Shown: one piece after another, positions 18,405 through 26,771 of the stretch
How the letters are laid out: every line of letters starts with the position of its first letter
How positions within the stretch are numbered: position 1 is the first letter of the stretch
Source of the DNA: Neobacillus terrae
Lineage (GTDB): Bacteria > Bacillota > Bacilli > Bacillales > Cytobacillaceae
Length of the DNA: 64,000 bases
Assembly (NCBI RefSeq): GCF_011393025.1
Contig: NZ_JAAOEO010000004.1
Coordinates: forward strand, 302,841-366,840
Direction of reading: 5' to 3'
The notes under the pieces: generated by a model
What the model saw: only the letters and a program-made list of their open reading frames with translations
What the model was told of the DNA's origin: nothing
The model's database searches: none
Translations under genes and position numbers: made by a program

Positions 18405-18572
18405 TTAAGATAGGTCTTCTGAAGTTATAGTTTGCTGAGCCTTTTGCTTCGCCTCTTCTTCTCCCATAAAACCACTATTATAAGCACCCGTAATCTGCTC
18501 GCTTACCTCATTTAATCCCTGCTCATCCATTTCAAAGTAATTCGTTTGTTTCTTAGGTTCATTTTTACTCAT
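18405..18572 (-). CDS. small acidic protein of 55 aa, unknown function
   Basis: A 55-codon frame starting ATG 18570-18572 (MSKNEPKKQTNYFEMDEQG ...) and ending EDLS-stop at 18405. GGGAGACAGG lies 4-13 nt upstream as a ribosome binding site, and a strong terminator follows within 5 nt, which argues for a real transcript. The protein is hydrophilic, Glu/Gln-rich (about residues 16-50), without cysteines or membrane segments. No family recognised. It sits between the glycine-rich gene and the divergent Usp gene. Confidence 0.65.
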   Translation of the reverse strand: MSKNEPKKQTNYFEMDEQGLNEVSEQITGAYNSGFMGEEEAKQKAQQTITSEDLS

Positions 18573-18673
18573 TTTCCTGTCTCCCTTCGATAAATCACCT
18601 TATTATTTTTCGATATATTGTTACATTTATGTGTGACGAATTAATGTATAATTTAGGTAAGGAGGGATTGACG

Positions 18674-19123
18674 ATGGGACTTAAATATCAAAATATTTTA
18701 GTTGCCGTGGACGGTTCCAAGGAAGCGGAGTGGGCTTTTAAAAAGTCAATAGAGATTGCAAAAAGAAATAATGCAAAGATTTTCTTGGCACATGTTATCG
18801 ACACTCGTACTTTTGCTTCTGTAGAGGCTTATGATCGTACAATTGCGGAAAAGGCAGATAAATATGCCGTGGAGCTGCTGGAAAAATATAAAAAGCACGC
18901 GATTGAGGCGGGAATAAGCAGTATTGACTATATACTCGAGTTTGGTTCACCTAAAGTCAGGATTCCTAAGGATTTAGCCAGAAAATATAAGGTTGACCTG
19001 ATTATTTGCGGGGCAACTGGGCTTAACGCGGTAGAACGCTTTTTAATTGGAAGTGTCTCAGAACATATAACTCGTTATGCTCCTTGTGATGTACTTGTTG
19101 TCAGAACTGAAAAAGATGAATAG
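18674..19123 (+). CDS. universal stress protein (UspA family)
   Basis: 149-residue cytoplasmic Usp-fold protein. Residues 7-14 (ILVAVDGS) hold the conserved Asp of the ATP-binding Usp group, and residues about 115-135 carry the ATP loop G-x2-G-x9-G-S (GATGLNAVERFLIGSVSEHI). It likely binds ATP; the stress role is known only for the family. Start ATG 18674 follows AAGGAGG with good spacing; earlier in-frame starts at 18629 are poorer. A terminator at 19131 closes it as a single gene. Confidence 0.9.
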   Translation: MGLKYQNILVAVDGSKEAEWAFKKSIEIAKRNNAKIFLAHVIDTRTFASVEAYDRTIAEKADKYAVELLEKYKKHAIEAGISSIDYILEFGSPKVRIPKDLARKYKVDLIICGATGLNAVERFLIGSVSEHITRYAPCDVLVVRTEKDE

Positions 19124-19130
19124 ATGAACG

Positions 19131-19168
19131 TTTTAGCACGTGTTCTGTTCGGGACGCGTGCTTTTAAT
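19131..19168 (+). terminator. terminator of the Usp gene
   Basis: GCACGTGT, loop of about 10 nt, ACGCGTGC then TTTTAATTT. Confidence 0.75.
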
Positions 19169-19251
19169 TTAGTCCGAAAACCTTTTCTATTTATGCATAG
19201 GTATTTTATAGTAAAATAAAACCACTAACACCCTGGGGGATAAAAGATAAA

Positions 19252-19566
19252 ATGGAAGATTACTTTATTTTTGATCAAAGGCTTGGTATCCCAATTCCAG
19301 ATTTAGAAAAGGAATGGGAAGAATTTAACAAACGAAAACAGCAGGAGATATTGTTTCAGTGGGAGAAAATTCGCGGAGCAATTCCTGATCGAATTGCTGA
19401 CATTGAAGAGGTTATTAACCAAAAACAAGCCGACCTTTCAAACGAAAGTGATTTCCCGCGTTCCTGCGCACTTAATTCAGAAATAGCCGAACTTGCCTCG
19501 GTAATTAATGATCTTTGGCTCTGGTACCGTGCTGATCAGGGATTATCCGCTAAAATGCACCAGTAA
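19252..19566 (+). CDS. hypothetical helical protein, 104 aa
   Basis: A soluble, mostly helical protein: N-terminal YFIFDQRLGIPIPDLEKEWE, then charged helices with IADIEEVINQKQADL and a Trp-rich end (INDLWLWYRADQG). No signal peptide or membrane segment. Start ATG 19252 with GGGGGAT about 11 nt upstream, a modest ribosome binding site. I do not recognise the family; codon use and composition look like the neighbours. It is followed directly by the 52-bp tandem repeat array. Confidence 0.65.
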   Translation: MEDYFIFDQRLGIPIPDLEKEWEEFNKRKQQEILFQWEKIRGAIPDRIADIEEVINQKQADLSNESDFPRSCALNSEIAELASVINDLWLWYRADQGLSAKMHQ

Positions 19567-19588
19567 TCAGAAAAGCTAGTAACCATTG

Positions 19589-19797
19589 TTTTGGGAACCA
19601 GTATGAGGTTACTAAATGTGGGCTTTAGTTAGTACTTTTCCTTCTCAGAACCCATTTGGGGTCACTATATGAGGGCTTTAGTTAGCACTTTTCCATCTCA
19701 GAACCCATTTAGGGTCACTAAAAGGGGCTTTAGTTACCCCTTTTCCACCTCAGAACCCATTTGGGGTCACTAAGAGGGGCTTTAGTTACCCCTTTGG
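19589..19797 (+). repeat. tandem repeat array, unit about 52-53 bp
   Basis: Units begin GGGCTTTAGTTA at 19620, 19673, 19725 and 19777, spaced 53, 52 and 52 bp, with internal TTTTCC..CTCAGAACCCATTT and GGGTCACTA shared. A partial degenerate unit precedes (19589-19619) and a truncated one ends the array. Non-coding; it fills the gap between the 104-aa gene and moaB. Confidence 0.85.
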
Positions 19798-19865
19798 CAT
19801 AAAAAAAGCCCGTTTAAGTTCACTCAAAACAATAATGGCCTATTTTATCAGTCTCTGATTTTAAA

Positions 19866-19920
19866 GTTTGAAAAAGGAAGGGAGGGTTGTCCCATTTTCG
19901 TGGACACTCCTCCTTTTTCC
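19866..19920 (-). terminator. terminator of EcsC-moaB
   Basis: Minus strand: GGAAAAAGGAGGAGTGTCC ... GGGACAACCCTCCCTTCC ... long imperfect stem flanked by A- and T-runs. Confidence 0.6.
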
Positions 19921-19925
19921 TTTTT

Positions 19926-20438
19926 TTATAAGTCCTTTTTTAATTCTCTAACAACGTGGCCCATTTCCGGTAAAATCAGCTTTTTCATAGCAAGCTTAAC
20001 TGCACCGCTTGATCCTGGCGTAGAAAATATGGCTTTATTTTTGATAACCCCTGCTATTGCTCTTGATAAAATAGCTGCAGAACCAATATCCTCCTGATAG
20101 CTTAGCATTCTAAATATTTCTCCGAATCCCGGCATTTCTTTTTCCAAAAGGTTTTGTACTGTTTCTATAGTAACATCTCGCTTGGCTACACCTGTCCCGC
20201 CATTTGTCAGGATTACGTCAATTTCTGGAGTCTCGCACCCTTTTAATATTTCATCTTGAATTTCTACCGTATCATCTTTCACGATAGCATAGTCGATAAT
20301 GCTGTGTCCTTCCGCTTCAAGCAGTTCAATCATTAGCTGGCCGCTTTTATCGGTTTGCTTATCCCTTGTATCACTGACTGTAATTATCTTGCAATTAACC
20401 AGGTGGGGAGCTTTTCTTTTGTGTTCTTCAAGACTCAA
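19926..20438 (-). CDS. moaB: molybdenum cofactor biosynthesis protein MoaB
   Basis: MogA/MoaB-fold protein of the molybdopterin pathway (adenylylation of molybdopterin or a related step). 170 residues with TVSDTRDKQTDKSG near the N terminus, the conserved TNGGTGVAKRDVT loop (about 79-91) and STPGSSGAVKLAM toward the end, all MoaB signatures. Start TTG 20436-20438 overlaps the stop of the upstream EcsC-family gene (TTGA), and AAAGGAGATG lies within that gene, so translation is coupled. Other Mo-cofactor genes are not in this window. Confidence 0.92.
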   Translation of the reverse strand: MSLEEHKRKAPHLVNCKIITVSDTRDKQTDKSGQLMIELLEAEGHSIIDYAIVKDDTVEIQDEILKGCETPEIDVILTNGGTGVAKRDVTIETVQNLLEKEMPGFGEIFRMLSYQEDIGSAAILSRAIAGVIKNKAIFSTPGSSGAVKLAMKKLILPEMGHVVRELKKDL

Positions 20439-21277
20439 GCCAAATCATCTCCTTTTTCACTTAAATAGCGGAGCTGGTAATATTTTTGGGCGAATTCAGT
20501 CACCCTCCGGGTAAGCTGATAATTCGCGCCAGCACCAATTGCCATGCTAATAAGCGGGATGCCCTGAATCATTTTCTTTTTAAAAATGGCAATTACCATA
20601 GCTTTAAGAATTTGCCGGATTGGCTGTTCCAGCCAGCTTGTATCCGTTAATTCCTCGTTGCCTACATAAAAATACCGTTCGTGTCTTTGGGTGGAGTCTT
20701 CCACCAAACTTCTCCATCCATCGCCCTGCATTCTTATTGGAAGTGTTGCAGTATGGAATACTTTTAATGAAGTCATCATCTCAAAAGGGGTATTCACTTC
20801 TATCCCGTATGTCATCGCAATTAACTGGACAGCTCTAAGATTAATAATTGCTATAGCAGGAATATCCGTTCCAAGAAGCAAAGTTCCTCCTGTTCCAGCT
20901 ATTCCACCCTGAGCAAAAGAATATAAACGGTGTCTGGCTATTTGCTGCTGCGCAATATATTGGAGCTGATCAATGTCCAGAGATTTTAAATCCTCTACTT
21001 TTTCAAGACTGCTATTAAAGACTCTCCCTGCCGAAAGAATTCTTTCTTTGGCATCCATTTGAAGCTGTGAACCTTGTATAAGAGCATGGAGATGAAACAG
21101 CCAAGTGTCAATTACTGAAAAAAACTGCTGCTGAACATTTTCGGGCAAGAGTGCAAAGCCTCGCTCAAGATATTTTTCATATGTTAGCTGGAAATCATTT
21201 GGCTCATAGGTTAGAAGCCTTTGTTCCCAGTCTTTAATTTCACTAAGTATTAATTGTTCCCGACTGGTTAATTGCAT
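20435..21277 (-). CDS. EcsC-family protein
   Basis: 280 residues. The middle carries the EcsC-type hydrophobic hairpin (about 120-155, SFAQGGIAGTGGTLLLGTD and IPAIAIINLRAVQLIAMTYG) followed by a C-terminal stretch (IPLISMAIGAGANYQLTRRV). The family takes its name from the third gene of the B. subtilis ecs ABC-transporter operon; its function is unknown. Start ATG 21275-21277. It overlaps moaB by 4 bp, so the two probably form an operon, though no functional link is known. Confidence 0.82.
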   Translation of the reverse strand: MQLTSREQLILSEIKDWEQRLLTYEPNDFQLTYEKYLERGFALLPENVQQQFFSVIDTWLFHLHALIQGSQLQMDAKERILSAGRVFNSSLEKVEDLKSLDIDQLQYIAQQQIARHRLYSFAQGGIAGTGGTLLLGTDIPAIAIINLRAVQLIAMTYGIEVNTPFEMMTSLKVFHTATLPIRMQGDGWRSLVEDSTQRHERYFYVGNEELTDTSWLEQPIRQILKAMVIAIFKKKMIQGIPLISMAIGAGANYQLTRRVTEFAQKYYQLRYLSEKGDDLA

Positions 21278-21376
21278 GGCTGGTATCCTCCCAATCCATC
21301 GGCATTATATTTTCTTTCAGTATAGCAAATGATTCCACCCATTCAAAATGCTGCACCCGTTTTATTAGAAAAACAT

Positions 21377-21458
21377 GGCATTCGCCAAGTCCTTTTGGCG
21401 GATGCCCTAGTTTTTCTTATGCGTTCAGAATTTATGGATATAAATTCTGATTAGCTAA
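21377..21458. repeat. dispersed repeat family B, copy 1
   Basis: Two hairpins: GGCATTCGCC-AAGTCCTTTT-GGCGGATGCC (21377-21406) and an 18/22 palindrome at 21427-21448 (AGAATTTAT...ATAAATTCT), ending TGATTAGCTAAAAAAAG. It lies directly at the 3' end of ackA and merges into its terminator. Nearly identical to the copy at 46371. Confidence 0.75.
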
Positions 21459-21496
21459 AAAAAGCAAAAATCCTAATCGGATTTTTGCTTTTTTTA
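21457..21496 (-). terminator. terminator of ackA
   Basis: Minus strand: AAGCAAAAATCC-GATTA-GGATTTTTGCTTTTTTTAGC, immediately after the ackA stop. Confidence 0.88.
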
Positions 21497-22687
21497 CTTA
21501 ATGTTACCAAATTGGACTACGTCTCTTGCAATCATAACTTCCTCGTTTGTAGGAATAATTAATACCTTAACGGGAGAATGAGGATAGTTGATAAATGCTT
21601 CTTCCCCTCTTACCTTGTTAAGAGCAGGATCCCAATATACGCCCATGAATTCAAGGCCTTTTAAAACATTCTCCCTGATTACATCGCTATTTTCACCAAT
21701 TCCAGCAGTAAAAATAATTGCATCTACTCCATACATGCGCGATGCATAGGAACCGATATATTTATGGATACGATTTGCAAAAACTTCAAGTGCCAGCTTT
21801 GCCCGGTTATTTCCCTGCTTGGCCTGCACTTCAATATCCCTTAAGTCACTTGAGAATCCCGATACCCCAAGCATACCGCTCTCTTTGTTTAGAACATCAA
21901 GCACTTCTTCAGCCGTTTTATTGGTTTTTTCCATTATGAAAGGAATTAATGCTGGATCAATATTTCCTGAACGAGTTCCCATAGTAACACCAGCAAGCGG
22001 TGTAAAGCCCATGGATGTATCAATGGATTTTCCGCCTTCAATCGCAGCAATACTTGCTCCATTTCCAAGGTGGCAGGAAATAAGGCGAAGCTGTTCGACA
22101 GGACGTCCCAGAAGCTCAGCTGCACGCTGTGAAACGTACTTATGGGAAGTTCCATGGAATCCGTATTTACGAATACCATATTTCTCATAGTATTCATATG
22201 GCAAGCTGTATAGGTAAGAACTTTCCGGCATTGTTTGGTGGAAAGCTGTATCGAATACAGCAACTGCTGGTACATTTGGGAGAACCTCTTGGAAAGCTTG
22301 GATTCCAGTTAAGTTTGCTGGATTATGCAGAGGAGCAAGCTCTGATAATTCTGTAATTTTGCTCAATACCTCGTCTGTAATCAGTATAGAATCATTGAAG
22401 GCTTCACCACCGTGAACAACCCTGTGGCCAATCCCTTCAATTTCATTAAGAGATTTAATAATTTCCAGTTTGGTTAACTTTTCAAGCAGCATTTTAACAG
22501 CAACCGCATGATTCGGAATGTCAGAAATCTCCTGAATTTTTTCCCCATTAACCGTAATATTAAAAATGGAATCATTTAAGCCGATTCTTTCAATTAAACC
22601 TTTTGTAATAACTTCTTCACTCGGCATTTCAAATAGTTGAAACTTTAATGAAGAACTGCCGGCATTAATTGCAATAACTTTTGCCAT
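21494..22687 (-). CDS. ackA: acetate kinase
   Basis: Converts acetyl phosphate and ADP to acetate and ATP, the overflow pathway of acetyl-CoA. 397 residues, standard length. ASKHA-fold motifs: N-terminal [23 protein letters not shown], the catalytic [30 protein letters not shown], and FTAGIGENS. Start ATG 22685-22687 with GGAGCGG upstream. A near-perfect cre at 22834-22849 suggests CcpA control, as known in B. subtilis where CcpA activates ackA. The upstream ytxK is on the same strand but separated by a 466-bp gap with a repeat and a terminator, so ackA probably has its own promoter. Confidence 0.97.
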   Translation of the reverse strand: MAKVIAINAGSSSLKFQLFEMPSEEVITKGLIERIGLNDSIFNITVNGEKIQEISDIPNHAVAVKMLLEKLTKLEIIKSLNEIEGIGHRVVHGGEAFNDSILITDEVLSKITELSELAPLHNPANLTGIQAFQEVLPNVPAVAVFDTAFHQTMPESSYLYSLPYEYYEKYGIRKYGFHGTSHKYVSQRAAELLGRPVEQLRLISCHLGNGASIAAIEGGKSIDTSMGFTPLAGVTMGTRSGNIDPALIPFIMEKTNKTAEEVLDVLNKESGMLGVSGFSSDLRDIEVQAKQGNNRAKLALEVFANRIHKYIGSYASRMYGVDAIIFTAGIGENSDVIRENVLKGLEFMGVYWDPALNKVRGEEAFINYPHSPVKVLIIPTNEEVMIARDVVQFGNIK

Positions 22688-22833
22688 TTAAACAACCGCT
22701 CCTTTTATATAACAACATCGATTAGACGATGTTATAATCTAGTACAACGTAATTTTGTAAAACAAGCATCAATTGTCTCTCTCAAAATATCATTTAAACA
22801 CGGTCACGAGTACAATTCAAGGTTGTTCACAAA

Positions 22834-22849
22834 TTTTTAACGGTTGCAT
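22834..22849. promoter_or_regulatory. cre-like site upstream of ackA
   Basis: Minus strand ATGCAACCGTTAAAAA matches WTGNAANCGNWWNCAW at all but one position (A for the second C). It lies about 147 bp upstream of the ackA start, compatible with activation. Confidence 0.45.
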
Positions 22850-22961
22850 TTAAATATAATTCTTTTCTGATACTTGCCACAATTAAAAATCTTTCGATGT
22901 ATTTTAAAAAAACAGAAGCTAATGGAACTACAATTTCCCAGCCTATATCATAAAAAAAATT

Positions 22962-23130
22962 AAGGCATTCGCCAAGTCCCTTGGCGAATGCCTTAGTTGT
23001 CTTATCCGGCTCAAAACGGCACTTCTCGATAAAGCAAAGCTTTTTCTTCGTGCGATGATATAGCTGCCGAGGCCTTCATTGTTCAATCCTTCATGTGTTC
23101 AAATTTATGGTTATCTGATAAGCAAAAAAA
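22962..23130. repeat. dispersed repeat family B, copy 2, with inserted hairpin module
   Basis: Begins with the hairpin AAGGCATTCGCC-AAGTCCCTT-GGCGAATGCCTT, continues with a CTTCTCGATAAAGC-AAA-GCTTTTTCTTCGTGCGATG module (23022-23056), and ends AAATTTATGG...TGATAAGCAAAAAAA. With the ackA upstream region it accounts for the 466-bp ackA-ytxK gap. Confidence 0.65.
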
Positions 23131-23148
23131 ACTGGCAGAAAGCCAGCG
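23122..23148 (-). terminator. terminator of ytxK
   Basis: Minus strand CTGGC-TTTCT-GCCAG followed by eight Ts. Confidence 0.8.
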
Positions 23149-23153
23149 TTTAT

Positions 23154-24140
23154 TCACATTTTATTTTCCAAGAACCATTTATCAATTTTCCTGAGAACAT
23201 TATCCATTTCTGCTGCCTTTGAGAAACTCGGCATATTTACAAGCATAGCTTGTTTGGGTACCTTAATGTTCTCTCCCTTTTTTTGAAGAATAAAGATACT
23301 CTTCGCGGAGTTCTTATTCTTAAACATAGTAAGGGGAAGCTGGACAATTCCCTGAACAACCGCATTTTCTTTCAAATATTCGCGGAGCTGAGGAGCCTGC
23401 GGGCTTTCAAAAAGGCCATTTGGAATAATAAAAAATAAATATCCTCCTGGCTTTACATGCTTAAAGCTTTGTTCGATAAATAAATGATGAGAATAGGAAT
23501 GCCCTTCTTCAGCCTTTAGCTGATAGTCCTGAGCTCGCAAATCGTTAGGATAATACCCGACAGGAAGGTCACTGATAACTGTGTCAACAGGATCAATAAA
23601 TAAAGGCTCAAGGCTATCCTGATTAAAAAGTTCGACCGGATGCTCCTGTAAATTGGAGTTTGCGTAGGCAAGCCTGATTAAAATATCATCTATCTCAATC
23701 CCAACAGATTCGATTTTTTTATTTGATTGCTGGTTCAATACCGTTGTTAAAAGATTTCCTGTTCCGACAGCTGGATCAAGAATCCGATAAGAAGCCGCCC
23801 TAATAAACTTCTCTACCAGGTAACCTACAAGCATCCCAACCGAATCAGGGGTCATTTGATGATTTGGCTGTACACTTTCTTTCATTCCTTTTAAGATAAC
23901 TAATTGGTAGGCTTTTCTTATTTCCTCATTTGAAAACTTGTCCAGGTTAATTTCTTCATAAATCTTTTTTAGCCTTCTGACGGAAAGCTCACTGATTTCC
24001 TCCTGAAGTATGGCCTGCTGAAATAAATTTTCTCCTGTTTCAGCAACCGCCTCCAGAAAAGTACAAGAAAGCTCTTCCTGTAATAGAAGGGCTGTTTCAT
24101 TAAATGCGGTAAATAATTTTTCTACCGGAGAGATATTCAT
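23154..24140 (-). CDS. ytxK: YtxK: class I SAM-dependent methyltransferase (N6-adenine methylase-like)
   Basis: 328 residues. An N-terminal helical domain (1-95) is followed by the methyltransferase core: SAM-binding motif LDPAVGTGNLLTTVL (about 119-133), acidic loop GIEIDD, and motif IV SDLPVGYYP, a variant of the NPPF/DPPY catalytic motif of amino-methyltransferases, then KPGGYLFFIIP. It resembles the HsdM/N6_Mtase family, but there is no restriction partner nearby, and motif IV begins DLPV rather than NPP. B. subtilis YtxK sits in front of ackA in the same way; its target is unknown. Confidence 0.88.
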   Translation of the reverse strand: MNISPVEKLFTAFNETALLLQEELSCTFLEAVAETGENLFQQAILQEEISELSVRRLKKIYEEINLDKFSNEEIRKAYQLVILKGMKESVQPNHQMTPDSVGMLVGYLVEKFIRAASYRILDPAVGTGNLLTTVLNQQSNKKIESVGIEIDDILIRLAYANSNLQEHPVELFNQDSLEPLFIDPVDTVISDLPVGYYPNDLRAQDYQLKAEEGHSYSHHLFIEQSFKHVKPGGYLFFIIPNGLFESPQAPQLREYLKENAVVQGIVQLPLTMFKNKNSAKSIFILQKKGENIKVPKQAMLVNMPSFSKAAEMDNVLRKIDKWFLENKM

Positions 24141-24274
24141 CCTGTTTCCTCCCGTTTATTTCTCTTACCTATTTTAGCCATGATTATCTGCTTTAACAAG
24201 TAATCAGGATTCACCTCAGCATTAAGTTTACAAGCAACACATTAGCCACATGATTGCCTAGACACTCAGTCTAA

Positions 24275-24525
24275 CAGGAACAAAAGGCGGAAGCGCCCTG
24301 GTTAGATGATGAAAGACTAAAATCGCCACGTCCTCGAAAAGCTGCGCTTTTCTTCGTGCGATGATTATGCTGCCGAAGCTTTCCTTGTCCTGATTTCTGA
24401 AGTGATTTGGCTTATGACCCCGAGCTGTTCGAATCATCACCTATCGGTCATGATCATCACAAGATATTCAAAGAAGCATATTCTCAAGGAAAAAAACTGG
24501 CTGGGCGCTGGAGCTAGATTACAAT
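24275..24525 (+). repeat. dispersed repeat family A, copy 2 (divergent)
   Basis: Starts AAGGCGGAAGCGCCCTGGTTA and ends CTGGCTGGGCGCTGGAGCTAG, so the GCGCC...GGCGC ends are conserved. It contains the hairpin module CCTCGAAAAGC-TGC-GCTTTTCTTCGTGCG (24332-24360). It fills most of the 480-bp gap between ytxK and tpx; no gene is seen. Confidence 0.65.
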
Positions 24526-24574
24526 AACCTAGTTCGGAGTTATCCACAAGGTAAAAATCAGTAATTTCCTAAAC

Positions 24575-24606
24575 GACAAAAAAAGACCCTCTTTGCAGAG
24601 AGCCTT
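24575..24606 (-). terminator. terminator of tpx
   Basis: Minus strand GGCTCTC-TGCAAA-GAGGGTC (one GU pair) followed by TTTTTTTGT. Confidence 0.75.
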
Positions 24607-24623
24607 TTCCTCGTAGAACGATA

Positions 24624-25124
24624 TTATTTTGCTTGTTTAGCTGCTTCGATTGCTGCTTCGTAATTTGGATGTTCAGTAGCTTCGCTTACATATTCAACAT
24701 AAGTAACTGTATCGCTTGAATCTACAACAAATACAGCACGTGCCAATAGACGAAGTTCCTGTATAGCTACACCATAAGCTTCACCAAAAGAAAGATCACG
24801 GTGATCTGACAAAGTCTGGACATTTTCAATGCCTGCTGCTGCGCACCATCGTTTTTGTGCAAATGGAAGGTCTACACTGACAGTTAAAATTTTAACATTG
24901 TCAATCTGAGAAGCTTCCTGGTTAAAACGGCGAACTTCTGCATCACAAACACCTGTATCAAGAGAAGGAACAGAAGTAATTAAACGTACTTGCCCTTTTG
25001 TATTTTCAAGAGAAACCTCAGAAAGGTCATTTGCAAGAACCTTAAAATCTGGAGCTTTATCCCCTACTTTTACTTCATTACCCAATAGTGTTACTTGATT
25101 TCCCTTAAATGTTACATTTGCCAT
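24624..25124 (-). CDS. tpx: thiol peroxidase
   Basis: 2-Cys peroxiredoxin of the Tpx subfamily; reduces hydroperoxides using thioredoxin. The 166 residues show MANVTFKGNQVTLLGNEVKV, the peroxidatic Cys in PSLDTGVCDAEVRRFN (about residue 60) and the resolving Cys in QKRWCAAAG (about residue 94), the Tpx spacing. Start ATG 25122-25124 with AAAGGAGG; a 10-codon N-terminal extension has no ribosome binding site. Single gene. Confidence 0.95.
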   Translation of the reverse strand: MANVTFKGNQVTLLGNEVKVGDKAPDFKVLANDLSEVSLENTKGQVRLITSVPSLDTGVCDAEVRRFNQEASQIDNVKILTVSVDLPFAQKRWCAAAGIENVQTLSDHRDLSFGEAYGVAIQELRLLARAVFVVDSSDTVTYVEYVSEATEHPNYEAAIEAAKQAK

Positions 25125-25286
25125 TTGAATCTTCCTCCTTTGTTCTATGTACACGAAATAACTATATCTTTTCAGAATCTTTTTTGCAATTAATAGGATT
25201 TATAAAAAACACTGTTTTTTTGTTGTATTTCCTACCTTTACAGGAAAAAAGTTAACCCCCCATACACGGAAGATTAACTTTATTCA

Positions 25287-25766
25287 TTAAAATTCAAGAT
25301 CTTGTTTTGGATAATTGGATTGCTGCTGGTGATCCGATTGCTGTTGCTTTTGACCGCCGCTTTGCTGGTCTTTCTTAGAAAGCATGTTTTGGATTTTTTC
25401 AACAGCCTGAGGGGCCAGATCCAAAATCTTTTCATATAGGTGTGTACTTTCATCCAGGTGAAGCATTTTGACACCCTGTGAATTGACAATTAAAAAGGCT
25501 ATTGGAGTAATAGAAACACCGCCGCCGCTTCCGCCGCCAAACGGATGCCCCTTTTGGCCCGATCCCTGGCCCTGTCCATCTTCAGATCCCTGAAGCTTAA
25601 ATTCACTGCCTCCTGCTGCAAACCCGAAGCCTACCTTCGAGACCGTTAGAATCACACTGCCATCGGGAGTCTCAACGGGATCGCCAATAATTGTATTAAC
25701 GTCAATCATTTCCTTTAAGCTTTCCATTGCTGTTGTCATTAATCCCTGTATTGGATGGTCAGACAT
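25287..25766 (-). CDS. ytfJ: sporulation protein YtfJ (GerW family)
   Basis: 159 residues: a conserved N-terminal half (MSDHPIQGLMTTAMESLKEM, VGFGFAAGGSEF), a Gly/Gln linker, the GGGSGGGVSITPIAFLIV segment, and a Gln-rich tail. GerW/YtfJ of B. subtilis is made in the forespore and is needed for germination in response to some nutrients. Start ATG 25764-25766 behind GAGGAGG. It lies 17 bp after ytfI on the same strand, so both probably share the forespore-type promoter at 26505. Confidence 0.9.
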   Translation of the reverse strand: MSDHPIQGLMTTAMESLKEMIDVNTIIGDPVETPDGSVILTVSKVGFGFAAGGSEFKLQGSEDGQGQGSGQKGHPFGGGSGGGVSITPIAFLIVNSQGVKMLHLDESTHLYEKILDLAPQAVEKIQNMLSKKDQQSGGQKQQQSDHQQQSNYPKQDLEF

Positions 25767-25783
25767 TACTGCTTCCTCCTCTG

Positions 25784-26479
25784 TTAAACAGATTTTGATT
25801 TATCGCCGGACAAAGCAGATAACGGCTTTGATTTAAATTTGGGCCGTCCGCCTTTCCAGAATTTAATCAGTTTTATTCCTGCCAAAATAGCATGCCCGAT
25901 TCGGAATTGAAAAATACATGAGATTTTTGTCTGGGCCACAGTCAGCTGAAAGTAGGGAATTACCTGGACAACTGGGATTTCTTTCATTTTCACATAATGG
26001 CTGACCAGCCCAATTATGCTTCCTTTTAAAGCCCATATTGCCCCTGTCAGCATTCCGGTATGTGCCGCATCACCTATCCCGACCACTGTTTGCCATTCCC
26101 AATTTTTTATCGTGACTTTTTTTAGAAAGTTTCTTATGATTTTATGGAGCCCAAAGATATGACCCAGTAGGTTTTTCCAGTCCTCCAGACTATCCTGTAT
26201 ATCATCGGGAGTAAACTGTTTGGTTTTTTCTCCACCCTTTTGGTCCTGGTCTCCAGCCTGTGCGCTCCCTTTCACAACCAGTGAAGGAGAGTCATTGTCA
26301 ACTTTGACCATAGGCACCTTAACCTTAAACTTTATTAAACCAAACCAAAACCTTACCTCAATTTTTAAATCATCATTATCTTTATAATGGCAGTAAGTAA
26401 AATAAATCGAGATTTTAGTAATTAGAATGATAACGAGAAGGAACAAAATTACCAACAGGGCAAGAAGCAGCCATTTCAA
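25784..26479 (-). CDS. ytfI: DUF2953 protein YtfI
   Basis: 231 residues with an N-terminal transmembrane helix (about 2-24, LLLALLVILFLLVIILI), then a soluble domain (WFGLIKFKVKVP; WEWQTVVGIGDAAHTGMLTG) typical of DUF2953, and a basic C terminus. Its gene is always next to ytfJ in Bacillus, suggesting a shared sporulation role; the function is unknown. Start TTG 26477-26479 with AAAGGTTGTGAG upstream. Confidence 0.85.
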   Translation of the reverse strand: MKWLLLALLVILFLLVIILITKISIYFTYCHYKDNDDLKIEVRFWFGLIKFKVKVPMVKVDNDSPSLVVKGSAQAGDQDQKGGEKTKQFTPDDIQDSLEDWKNLLGHIFGLHKIIRNFLKKVTIKNWEWQTVVGIGDAAHTGMLTGAIWALKGSIIGLVSHYVKMKEIPVVQVIPYFQLTVAQTKISCIFQFRIGHAILAGIKLIKFWKGGRPKFKSKPLSALSGDKSKSV

Positions 26480-26504
26480 TTTCGCTCACAACCTTTCAGC
26501 CTAA

Positions 26505-26534
26505 TAGTATTGGCAAAAAGGACAAAAATATTCG
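26505..26534 (-). promoter_or_regulatory. candidate forespore (sigma-F/sigma-G) promoter of ytfI-ytfJ
   Basis: Minus strand CGAATA, 17-bp spacer, AATACTA; sigma-G consensus is TGAATA-N17-CATACTA, so 11 of 13 consensus positions match. It ends 25 bp before the ytfI start. Confidence 0.5.
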
Positions 26535-26686
26535 TGCGGACACTAGTTACTAATGATTTAAGGAAAAAAATTAATAAACCGTTCAAAGTTTTTACAGCCA
26601 GTAACAGTCTTTATTTTTTGTACCTTAATGAAGGACACTTTCTTAATGCTCTATCAGGTTTGTCCTTCCCATCCCTGATTTGTATA

Positions 26687-26724
26687 GAAAAAAATGCACA
26701 CGAGATTTGAAGTCTCAGTGTGCA
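26687..26724 (-). terminator. terminator of sppA-yteJ
   Basis: Minus strand GCACACTGAGACT-TCA-AATCTCGTGTGC then ATTTTTTTC. Confidence 0.75.
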
Positions 26725-26771
26725 TTCCTTATATTTATACCTTTAAAATTCGCAGGGTGCGTAAACTATTA

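Noticed and set aside
19589..19797. Possible CRISPR array
   Set aside because: The repeated part makes up the whole unit; there are no unique spacers and no cas genes.
25744..25760. Third GntR operator (GGATGGTCAGACAT) near the ytfJ start
   Set aside because: Only one half-site is present and it lies across a start codon; a chance match.
26510..26710. 66-codon plus-strand frame between ytfI and yteJ
   Set aside because: No ribosome binding site; it overlaps the ytfI promoter and runs into the yteJ terminator.
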